Shown: in pieces, positions 20,947 to 30,678 of the stretch
How the letters are laid out: every line of letters starts with the position of its first letter
How positions within the stretch are numbered: position 1 is the first letter of the stretch
Source of the DNA: Turritopsis dohrnii
Lineage: Eukaryota > Cnidaria > Hydrozoa > Anthoathecata > Oceaniidae
Assembly (NCBI GenBank): GCA_027922465.2
Contig: BQMF02000158.1
Location: 310,001 to 374,000 of the forward strand
Direction of reading: 5' to 3'
DNA length: 64,000 nt
Program-made: the position numbers and the translations under genes
Notes under the pieces: generated by a model
Told to the model about the DNA's origin: nothing
Database searches by the model: none
What the model saw: only the letters and a program-made list of their open reading frames with translations

Positions 20947-21083
20947 TGCAAATTCAACTCGAGTTACCACCACGTGTGTAGAGTTTCAAAAATTCAAACA
21001 CATGTGCCGCGAACAACACTCTCATTTGGTAAATTACATTTTTCACCGTTTGTTCCTTAAGTGGATATGATTTAGCATCGACC

Positions 21084-21092
21084 GAAAGAAAG
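21084..21092 (+). repeat. Target-site duplication, right copy (GAAAGAAAG)
   Basis: Matches 17,986-17,994 exactly and adjoins the right inverted repeat of the MULE. Confidence 0.88.
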
Positions 21093-21350
21093 GAGTTGAT
21101 TCCTGCGCGATATTACTGTCCAGCGTCTGTGTTGAACGCGGGTCTTGATTATTGGGAAAGAAACAGGGATTTGTGAAAGAATAGACAAGGTGTAGTTCAT
21201 CCGTATCTCAAGTGTGTGTACGGAATGTATGTGTGTAATCATTATTTTAAAACACTTAGTTCTTAATTCTTTTAATTAACTCTTTTTCTTTTCACAAGTA
21301 GTAGTGGCAGTGTACAAGGAACAAAATATGTTTTATATATGTTTTAATAT

Positions 21351-21960
21351 ATGTTTTTACAGCTTGCCGAGCTCACAATCAAGACCATGGAAGGTATGCA
21401 TAATGACAAAGATTTCGACCTTCTCTTTGACAAATCAATTAAGCGTGCAGAATCAATTGAAGAATTGAATCCTCCTACCCTTCCAAGAAAGCGTAAGAAG
21501 CCAAATTACTCGATCCTTCAGTACGTTACAGGACATGAGCAAGAGTTCAATGATGTGATAAGCCAATACAAAGATGATGTCGACAAAGCAACACTGAAAG
21601 TTCAACTCGATTTATTGCCAGCAGTTTTTGAAATTGAGGAACCTGTGAATTTTGAAGAAATCGTTGAGGTCTTGAAGAAAATGAAAAGTGAAAGCCGTGC
21701 TTTGATCGATTATGTCTTTACTCTTGTCCGAGTTGTGTTGGTAAATGGAGTAACTAGTGCAACCCCTGAACGTTCTTTCTCCATGGCACGAAGATTGAAA
21801 ACCTGGCTCCGTGCAACAATGAAACAAATTCGATAGCGATACTAAACACTCATAAAGATTTGGTTGATGGATTATCTCTGATTGATATTGCAAATGAATT
21901 TGTAAAAGCGAAACCAATGAGGTACAACAGTTTTGGATTATTCATAGAATCAGACATGTA
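21351..21960 (+). pseudogene. hAT transposase C-terminal dimerisation region (ZMYM1-like), frameshifted
   Basis: Frame 21,351-21,836 includes PRKRKKPNYSILQYVTGHEQ, LDLLPAVFEIEEPVNFEEIV, and VNGVTSATPERSFSMARRLK followed by TWLRATMKQ. The PERSFS...R-LK-WLRATM motif is the hallmark of the hAT C-terminal dimerisation domain in ZMYM1-like proteins. After a one- or two-base shift at about 21,835 it continues LNTHKDLVDGLSLIDIANEF to a stop near 21,960. The catalytic core is not present upstream, where the MULE ends at 21,083. It is a 3' remnant lying just left of the Helitron cluster. Confidence 0.75.
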
Positions 21961-22081
21961 AAATTCTACCACTGAAACCTCTTTGTTTAGTATCTTATCA
22001 GTAAGAAACATTTGCTATGAACATATCACATTTGACAGCTCACTACACAGAAACTGATTTTTTTTTTCATATTATGCCTGA

Positions 22082-23675
22082 CTAGTATCCCGTGTAAAAA
22101 CTTTTTACTGTTGCATTCCTCAAAACGACGCATCGCTCACACCCGTGTCGAACATTTATAGAAATAAAAAGTTATCATAATCGGCGCTGTGCATACCACT
22201 TCTAATTTAGGGAGTGAAATATTTAACTTTTTTTAAACGGTTTTTCCCACATATTTGACGTAAGGCTACGCAGAGGCGGCACTATTTTTTAATCTAACGT
22301 CATTATTAAAATGTCATAAGATTTCAGTTCATCGCGAAAAGAGAAAGAGGTGATTACGAAACATAAAATGTAGATTTTCACATAGACACAAAAAAAACCT
22401 CATGTCACGATGGATGAAGTGACTGCTGTATTTGTTGGTTAGATGGCGCATAGCAAAGGGCAATAGGTGGGAATTTTGTTCTTACAGTCTTTAATGATAA
22501 TGGGTGGTAAACAAAGCTGCCTTGGCGTGTAGTGAAAAATAAAAACGCCAAAGGAAATATGAATGACAAACGGAATTATACCTGCTAACGTTGCTTCTTT
22601 ACTCCAATAAGATTCGATAGCATTCGTTATTTCATTAGTCAGTTCTTTACCAAACACCCTTCATATTACAATGTCGAATTTATTTATTCTTTCATAATTA
22701 ATTTTACCTAAAAAAGAAGATTTCTATTAATCATAAAAACATATTTAGCTACATATACGCACAAACAAAAGCAAACTAAAAGAGCGAACGCAAACTTGAA
22801 GCAAACATATGGGTAGGAACAGGGAATATTTATTAAAAGATCATGAGTTTAGCTTCAGCCTACCAAACAGTCAAAAAAGAAATAAAAGATATGTTATGAA
22901 GAAGAATAAAAGACGCCATGTAAATGATATGCGGAATTATACCTGCTAATGTTGCTTTTTTATCCACTAAGATTCGATACCATTCGTTATTTTAATAGTC
23001 TGTTCTTTACCAAAACACTCAAGCATTTAGACTTGTTAAATTCTTTCGTAATTATTTTAAACTAAAAAAAAGAAGATTTCCGTGAGCAATGAAAACCATA
23101 TCATAATAAACAAAATGCTACACATACACACAAACAAAAAAGGGATGCAAAATAAAACGAAACACAAACTTGATTTCTTATCCAAATCGGAAAGCAAACA
23201 TAGAAAAAGTTATTAAATTATCATGAGTATAGTTCCAGCCTACTAAACAGTCAAAAATGAATTAAATGAAAAAGACGAAAACAGTCTCAAAACTTTGATT
23301 TTTGATTCAGTTCTTCCGTTAATTTACTTACGATCTTTCTCCGAAAACGACTAAAACAATAAAATTAAAGATCTTCGTTTTAAAAAAAAATATCTTTGTC
23401 TTCATGAAGTTTTTTGTTTTTGTTTTCACTGCTAACCAATTTCGAACGAAAAACATTGGCTTCTCCATTGACGTTTTTCGGCAGATTTTCACTGCGAAAC
23501 GAAAAAAGAACCAAACGGAGGAGCATATACTAATCGTGGATGTGCACACAGTACACTCAGTTACTCACTTTCTAAAGATGCCGTATTGAATTTTCCATAG
23601 AAACATTTCGTCCCCAGTCTTTTTTCACACTTACCAAGTTAAAAACTGGATGCACAGCGCGTATTAGGATATAGA
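22082..23675 (-). mobile_element. Non-autonomous Helitron A1 (1.6 kb)
   Basis: Minus-strand 5' end TCTATATCCTAATACGCGC at 23,675 and 3' end GTAAAAAGTTTTTACACGGG-ATACTAG at 22,082, followed by T. Close copies are A2, A3 and A4. On the minus strand its first base directly follows the terminal CTAG of Helitron H2, so the two are head to tail without spacer. It encodes no Rep/helicase. Confidence 0.85.
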
Positions 23676-24196
23676 CTAGCCGCCCAGGCGGCGTCGCTCG
23701 CCACCCATGTTCAGTATGCGTTCTGTCGCAGAATTTAACTTTTTTTATAGGCATTAATTTGTTATTACATTCAGAAGATTAAAAACAGAAACAAATAGCA
23801 ACATGGCTCAGAATATATATTTATACGCATAAGAGAAGTAACTTTAATGTAAAAAAAATGGCAATATATAACACAGAACTGTTTACCCAGACATACGAAA
23901 CCAAACATTACAAAATGTTAATTCAAAACAAATTGATACCTTCCAACTTTTTCTTTTGTTCCAAAGTTAATACTGGACTGCAACCATTAATGAATTTTTG
24001 AAATGATATATAGTCTGTTCTTCCCAAAACCATCAACGTCATGATTAAAACCATGAGTTTCATTTCTTTATGCTTTTTTTATTATTACCTAAAAGAATAA
24101 TATTTCAATTGTAATACCGAAAACCTGATCATGCTATAAGAATATTGAAATAAACAACAACAAAAAAAAGAAAAAAAAATTAAATTCAAGTACGCA

Positions 24197-25810
24197 TCTA
24201 TATACTAATACGCGCTGTGCATCCAGTTTTTAACTTGGTAAGTGTGAAAAAAGACTGGGGACGAAATGTTTCTATGGAAAATTCAATACGGCATCTTTAG
24301 AAAGTGAGTAACTGAGTGTACTGTGTGCACATCCACGATTAGTATATGCTCCTCCGTTTGGTTCTTTTTTGGTTTCGCACTGAAAATCTGCCGAAAAACG
24401 TCAATGGAGAAGCGCGAGCAATGCAATGTTTTTCGTTCGAAATTGGTTAACGATCATTTTGTAGCAGTAAAAACAAAAACAAAAAACTTCACGAACACGA
24501 AGATAGTTTTTTTTAAAACGAAGATCTTTAATTTTATTGTTTTAGTCGTTTTCGGAGAAAGATCGTATCGTAAAGATTGAATTAACAAGTGTAAGTTTTG
24601 AGACTTTTTTCGTCTTTTTCCATTTAATTCATTTTTGACTGTTTGGTAGGCTGGAACTATACTCATGATAATTTAATAACTTTTTCTATGTTTGCTTTCC
24701 GATTTGGATAAGAAATCAAGTTTGTGTTTTGTTTTATTTTGCTTTCCTTTTTTGTTTGTGTGTATGTGTAGCATTTTGTTTATTATGATATGGTTTTCAT
24801 TGCTCATGGAAATCTTCTTTTTTTAGTTTAAAATAATTACGAAAGAATTTAACAAGTCTAAATGCTTGAGTGTTTTGGTAAAGAACAGACTATTAAAATA
24901 ACGAATGGTATCGAATCTTAGTGGGAAAAAAAAGCAACATTATCAGGTATAATTCCGCATATCATTTACATGGCGTTTTTATTCTTCTTCATAACATATC
25001 TTTTATTTCTTTTTTGACTGTTTGGTAGGCTGAAGCTAAACTCATGATCTTTTAATAAATATTCCCTGTTCCTACCCATATGTTTGCTTCAAGTTTGCGT
25101 TCGTTCTTTTAGTTTGCTTTTGTTTGTGCGTATATGTAGCTAAATATGTTTTTATGATTAATAGAAATCTTCTTTTTTAGGTAAAATTAATTATGAAAGA
25201 ATAAATAAATTCGACATTGTAATATGAAGGGTGTTTGGTAAAGAACTGACTAATGAAATAACGAATGCTATCGAATCTTATTGGAGTAAAGAAGCAACGT
25301 TAGCAGGTATAATTCCGTTTATCATTCATATTTCCTTTGGCGTTTTTATTTTTCACTACACGCCAAGGCAGCTTTGTTTACCACCCATTATCATTAAAGA
25401 CTGAAAGAACAAAATTCCCACCTATTGCCCTTTGCTATGCGCCATCTTAACCAACAAATACAGCAGCCACTTCATCCATCGTGACATGAGGTTTTTTTTG
25501 TGTCTGTGTCAAAATCTACATTTTATGTTTCGTAATCACCTCTTTCTCTTTTCACGATGAACTGAAATCTTACGACATTTTAATAATGACGTTAGATTAA
25601 AAAATAGTGCCGCATCTGCGTAGCCTTACGTCAAATATAATGTAGGAAAAACCGTTTAAAAAAAGTTAAATATTTCACTCCCTAAATTAGAAGTGGTATG
25701 CACAACGCCGATTATGATAACTTTTTATTTCTATAAATGTTCGACACGGGTGTGAGCGATGCGTCGTTTTGAGAAATGCAACAGTAAAAAGTTTTTACAC
25801 GGGATACTAG
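24197..25810 (+). mobile_element. Non-autonomous Helitron A2 (1.6 kb), nested in H2
   Basis: 5' TCTATATACTAATACGCGC, 3' GTAAAAAGTTTTTACACGGG then ATACTAG, inserted exactly between A and T of H2 with no duplication. Being opposite in orientation to A1, it forms the right arm of a large imperfect palindrome spanning 22,082-25,810. Confidence 0.88.
24388..24877 (+). other. Three short phase-0 exon-like segments in Helitron A2
   Basis: Open segments with matching splice-like borders: 24,388-24,460 (KICRKTSMEKREQCNVF...VNDHF, then GTAGCA), 24,546-24,590 (45 nt, SFSEKDRIVKIELTS, then GTAAGT in copy A4) and 24,827-24,877 (51 nt, FKIITKEFNKSKCLSVL, then GTAAAG). All junctions are phase 0. The same segments occur in A1, A3 and A4. 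The later part of the element (25,170-25,310) looks like a diverged second copy of the third exon region. The first acceptor is degraded. No family recognised; likely a captured or ancestral short-exon gene. Confidence 0.4.
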
Positions 25811-27536
25811 TTTATCCTAAAAACAATAAACTAAGAATCAAAATTTACCCAGAAGATAAAGTCACAAATAAAATCATAATGCCAAAGTTATATACCCATG
25901 CATAGTACGTAAACGATTTACCATAACACAAAATAATGCATAAACATGATAAAATATATTTAAGAAAAAACCAACCAATAACGCTTATTTTTTGTAGGAC
26001 AGTTTCATTGCACAGTAATAATTAATGATCTTCTTAAATACATAATCCATTCTTCTCTTAACTAACCCTCTCAACATTATAATTTAACCCATCATGTGGA
26101 ATCAACATTATAACACATCATGTGCTTCATTTCTATTTTAACAGATGAAAATATTCATATATATAAAACATATATATATACAAAAAACGCTCTTCATGCT
26201 ATGACGAAATCTAAAGAAAAACAAAACAAAGTAAAAGAAACTTTGAAAATATATTAACCTTAAAAATAATAATTAAAAACACAAACGTAATGACAGAATT
26301 AGTATAGCTGAAAAATTTTTAACATATGAAAACATTCGTGGAGCTCCTGTCCTGTCTGCGCTGGAAAATTCAAAACACAACAGTAAACATCCCTCTTATC
26401 CTTTATCTATCCACTAATACTAACTGAGTTATAATTAAATAGATACTATTTTAACTTTACCTTTCAATACCAATTCACATCAATCCTCATGACAGTAAAC
26501 AATATTGATCATGTTCTGTAGCCATTATCAAACACTTCTAAACTCTTTTACTTTCTATATTTCATACCTGTAAACAAATTAATAACACTCGATTAACTTT
26601 CCAGCATACTTTCCTATTGTAAACATACACTTTCTATTTGTTTTCTACTGCAATTTCACTACCATTTTTATACAGTGAAAGACATAAAAATGCTTTCTTC
26701 GTAACTTCATAACTGTGGAGCCATTTTGAAATAAATAAAATAAGGAACAGTTCGTTACCAAAACAAATCAGTAACTGCTCGTGTAGGACCTGCATCTTTA
26801 TGATTTGATCGTTTTAACTCTGTTTTTATTCTCTTTTAACGCTGTATTTATTAAATCCGTTTGACTCATGTACTTACGTATATTACTTTATATCTTTTCC
26901 AAACAATTTTCCACCGAAAAAAAGTAAAACCATTTTCACCAAAATAAACATCATCCTTTCTTCAACTTCATCTACACTACTTCTGTACTGCTGCACTCCC
27001 ATAACTATTTGATAACTATAAAAAGAAATTCGTAAAATCAGCACGACTTTCTTCCACTCGTTCTTCGTTTGGTTTTCATCTGAAAAAACCTATATATAAA
27101 AAAAAACAAACATCTGTTCAAAAACTCACCTACGCATGTGTGCTACCTGCTAACTAATCACTTTTATTAATCTAAAATACAATAACAGTAAAAGTTAAAC
27201 AATAAACAGTTTCATAATATCAATACCTTCGTATGTATACAAACCTGTTTCTTCGTGAAAACAACTGCGATAATGAAAATCGGTTATTAACGAACTAATT
27301 TTTTGGAAATCGGCAACCAATCAAATTGGAGAAAAAATAATTTCTTGCGTTTTGATTGGTTTAAAAATTTAGACGTCACATTTAGATTACGTAACATAAA
27401 AAAAGTGTCTATCGCCTCCGCGTGGCTTTACGACGAAAAGGGAAAAAATAAGAAGGTTTTGACCGTGCAAAAAAATCCAAATATATCACTCTCTAAAATA
27501 AAAGTGTGACACACAACGCGAATTAGTATAATAAGA

Positions 27537-28359
27537 TTATTTCGCATCTAGAAATAATTCTGTTACATAATTATCTCCAGATGTGAAATGGACAGACACA
27601 ATTTGATAAATACGATTCCAATTGTGTTGCAGGAAGAACTTTTTTAGATTAAGCGTACAGAGCATTTAATAGCTTTTTGGGGTCCTTCACCAGGAAAGTT
27701 TTTAAAGAGTTTAAAACGTTTCCAAAACTACTTTGAGTAAAACCATATACGGTTTCCGTTTCAAGCTGAATTTGTTTGACATCGGAAATTATCCGAACAC
27801 CTTTATCAATGCAGATCTCCAATTAAGTGCACCCCGAAACCGTCTGTTTCCTTAATCTTTTTTTTTTGAAAAATATTTGTTAAACTGCCTCGATTTTACA
27901 GGCGTGTTATACCATGTAGGCTCCTGGGTATGCTTAAGATATTCTTATTTATAATAAAAGTTAGTCCGATTATCTTTGTAAACATGTTGAACATAAAATA
28001 AAAAGCATATTTATGTTGTCATGATGTTGTCAATTGTCACTTTGTTCCATACTTATGTGGAAAGTGATTTACTCTTTTCAACTAACTAGATTTATCGGGA
28101 GAAAACTCTTTTATTATTTTTAGAATATTGGTGCTTGTTTTGGCACTCTGAGTAAATAATATTTGCAAAATCGCTTTGGCTTCCAGGGGCTTCGCTGCTA
28201 AAACAAAGAGATCTGCTTTTGGCCCCTCCACTTCAAAATATACGGCGCGGCCCCTGTGATACCCTTATGTGATTAAGAGGAGTAAGTAAGAAACGCTGTC
28301 ATGTTATCAAAATAAAAATATAAAAACATAGTACTAATTATAATCCCTAATCATCCGTT
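27537..28359. other. No gene recognised
   Basis: AT-rich with an ordinary low-complexity texture. It lies beyond the 5' end of H2. No domain or splice pattern was found. Confidence 0.4.
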
Positions 28360-28476
28360 TCACAAACACTTTGGACATTTCCACAAAGCTGCTGCTTTGT
28401 CATCTTTGAAGATGTTGTTGCCTATTTTAACACATTTTCTGTGATACCATTCTCCACAATTAGCATTTCCAGACCA
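28360..28476 (-). pseudogene. Remnant of a PHD-finger C-terminus
   Basis: Minus-strand frame reads NCGEWYHRKCVKIGNN, then WKCPKCL and a stop at 28,360: the C-x-x-WYH-xx-C ... C-xx-C second half of a PHD finger, close to the end of the Ulp1-PHD protein at 18.4 kb. No protease sequence was found directly upstream, so it is probably the end of another decayed MULE-type gene. Confidence 0.55.
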
Positions 28477-28980
28477 AAAAAATCGAATTTTTCACAAAGC
28501 TATGAAACTATGCTCATTGGATAGATCTTTTCAAGAAAAAAAAATGAGGGGTCATACACCTCTCAACGATAAACGGTTCTAAAGTTATAGGACATTTATT
28601 TTGGGAAATTTGGGAAACTCTTGACATTCTGTTAGATGTTTTCCCTATAGTTTTCAACTGTAATAAAATGTCCAATGGCACCATAAAATTAGATTTTTTT
28701 TAATGAAAATAAGGGTTAAAGAATATTGTCATAACTTTTTAACACCTCATAATTTGGACTTAATATTTTCAGGGTATATTTGAATAACCATGTACTACAA
28801 AAAATGATATTTGTTCTCAATGAATACCATCCATAGCAACAGGGATCTCCTCCCATAGCAACAACACATAAAAGAGGGTTAAAACAACAATTAACAGGCA
28901 GAAACTCTAAAAAACATATAATTTACTACTTAAAACTTAGATGAGCAAAGAAGTATAAAGCTTGAGGAACCAAATTACAT

Positions 28981-29365
28981 ATTGCTTCAAGATTTACCCC
29001 AAATTTTCCCTACCAACGGGGCAAAATCAAGCCAAAATGCACATTTCAAGTAATTACAACACAAGAAGTTAGGCAACCGGCAACTTTTGAGTTGGCTTAG
29101 ATAGAACATAAGCAAATATGAGGTGTGGTGCTTATATATTTTTGTGAATTTCAAAAATTTAGCCCAAATTGTCGCTAGCAACAGGGTAAAATCAAGACAA
29201 AATGCACATTTCAAGTAGTTACAATACAAGAATTTAGACAACCGGCAACTTTTTAGTCAGTTTAAACAGAAAATATGTAATTATAAGGTGTGGTGCTTAT
29301 ATAAACTAGAGAATTTCAAGATTCATACCAAATTTTCCCTAGCAACGGGGCAAAATCAAGACAAG
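28981..29365 (+). repeat. Diverged tandem repeat, about 175-bp unit
   Basis: Two copies (28,990-29,167 and 29,168-29,335) and the start of a third share AACGGGGCAAAATCAAG, CACATTTCAAGTA-TTACAA, CAACCGGCAACTTTT and AGGTGTGGTGCTTATATA, in the same order. There is no coding evidence; this is a satellite-like or internal element repeat. Confidence 0.7.
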
Positions 29366-29546
29366 ACAAACAAGATACATCAAAATCTATTACACATTAT
29401 GAAAATATAATATAAAGACATACACGTACATACACATTACACAAAGACATAGCAGGAACATTTCATATCATCTTAAGTGACTAAAGTTAAGTTACTAAAT
29501 ACAATATTTTTCATGGAGTCACTTATAAAATGATACGAAATGTTCC

Positions 29547-30047
29547 TCATAATACCCCCGGAACATAACGTCTTCGCCTCTTTCTTCCTAAACAAAATAA
29601 TAACAGTTTAATTTCTTTGTTGATAATTGTGATGTGTAAAAAAAAGAATCAAAACAAAGTAAACAAGTACCTCTCGACTTCCCATAAAAGGGTCGATTTT
29701 GGTAGTCTGAAATGTCATAAAACACAAATGAAAAATTAAAACGTAATACTTTCTCAAAAGAACATAAACTTAAAAACAATATTAAACATACTTGCGAACA
29801 CAGGCTGCTGTTGAGCCACCTGTTGTTGTTGTTGTTGTGGCTGAGCCACCTGTTGTTGTTGTTGCTGTGGCTAAGCCACTTGTTGTTGTGGCTGAACCAC
29901 CTGTTGTTGGGGCGACTCTTCATTTTGGAGATTTGTCAGCTGATGCCTCATCTGACAAATCTCCTCATTCTTTGTTGCCAGCAATACCTCCTTAGCAGCC
30001 AGAACCTCCTCCAGCTCGGCTACTCGCTTTGAGTGGTTGCTGCCCAT
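29547..30047 (-). pseudogene. Small coiled-coil, Gln-rich, basic-tailed protein, three exons, one in-frame TAG
   Basis: Minus-strand exons: 30,047-29,792, 29,706-29,671 (36 nt) and 29,587-29,547. Both introns are phase 1 with GT-AG borders (GTATGT and GTACTT donors; TTTCAG and TTTAG acceptors). The protein (110 aa if read through) starts MGSNHSKRVAELEEVLAAKE, a predicted coiled coil, then QPQQQ/QVAQPQQQQQQ repeats, then NYQNRPFYGKSR from the 36-nt exon and GRKRRRRYVPGVL, a likely nuclear-localisation tail. TAG at 29,871-29,873 replaces a Gln codon (one transition from CAG) in the repeat tract. I recognise no family. Continuity of frame across three exons supports a real gene. Confidence 0.5.
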
Positions 30048-30223
30048 TTTTTAGTTCCACTTAAAAAGAAAGAATTATTTTGAATGTATACCATTCTGCT
30101 AAGCCTAAAATTGTATCCAAAAACTCAGGATAACAGGATAAACCTGCTTCTTCAGGTTAAAGTTAAGATTTAGTGCCCACCTTCCACCCGGCATTTGCGT
30201 ATTAAAACTTAATCATTGCTTTA

Positions 30224-30566
30224 ATTTTTACCCAGAACAACCTCAGTAATCAATGAGGGTCCTGCGAAGGAGGCTCTAGGAGCATACGTAAGATGACCTT
30301 AACGTCTCAACTAGGTAACCTCTTTCGACATTAATATTGCTCTAAGCTGAGTGGATCCACAGTTATCATTTTAAATGCTAGCTTTACACAGCCTTATCTG
30401 TTAAACAGCTGAAAATAGGTTAAGATTTACTTTTTATCCAGGACAACCTCCGTAATCAATGAGGGTCCTAGGTGCATTTGTAAGATGACCTTAACCGCTC
30501 AACTAGATAACCTCTTTCGACATTAATATTGCTCTAAGCTGAGTGGATCCACAGTTATCATTTTAA
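30224..30566 (+). repeat. Direct repeat pair, about 140 bp each
   Basis: 30,224-30,384 and 30,430-30,566 share CAATGAGGGTCCT, TAAGATGACCTTAAC, AACCTCTTTCGACATTAATA and GCTGAGTGGATCCACAGTTA. A weaker cousin may exist at 56,790-56,920 (CAATGAGAGTCCTGC, AGGAGGTCCTAG). The origin is unknown; possibly a short dispersed repeat. Confidence 0.6.
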
Positions 30567-30678
30567 TATTCATAAATCTATTCATCTCAAAGCTTCTAAT
30601 GAACAGATTTTAGATTTAAATACCTACCTTCCTCTTAACACATGTACAGGTTAAAACCTCACAAAATATCCTACAAAG

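Larger units (their letters stand above)
17995..21083 (-). mobile_element. Mutator-like element (3,089 bp) encoding SWIM, Ulp1 protease and PHD domains
   Basis: Terminal inverted repeats of 28 bp with one mismatch begin GGTCGGTGCTAAATCATATC on the left and GGTCGATGCTAAATCATATC read inward from the right. A perfect 9-bp duplication lies outside. The interior encodes, on the minus strand, the C-terminal part of a MULE transposase with SWIM finger, then a Ulp1-like protease with PHD finger. The MULE catalytic core, present in the related copies at 38.3-38.8 and 62.6-63.1 kb, is missing. Confidence 0.9.
23676..27536 (-). mobile_element. Helitron H2 (about 2.2 kb without its insert), interrupted by A2
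   Basis: Minus-strand 5' end TCTTATTATACTAATTCGCG at 27,536 preceded by A; 3' end GGCGTCGCTCG region read as ...CGCCGCCTGGGCGGCTAG at 23,676. Sequence matches Helitron H1 (4266-6666) in opposite orientation. A2 is inserted inside it between A (24,196) and T (25,811). Joining these restores the H1-like ACGCATTTATCC. Confidence 0.85.

Noticed and set aside
22082..25810. A single large foldback transposon
   Set aside because: Helitron rules (TC/CTAG, A|T sites, restored target in H2) explain the arms as separate insertions A1, H2 and A2.
29792..30032. Plus-strand Leu/Val-rich frames (SHLLLLLLWLSHLLLL and EPPVVVVVVAEPPVVV)
   Set aside because: They are antisense translations of a Gln-repeat tract belonging to a minus-strand gene with splice support.
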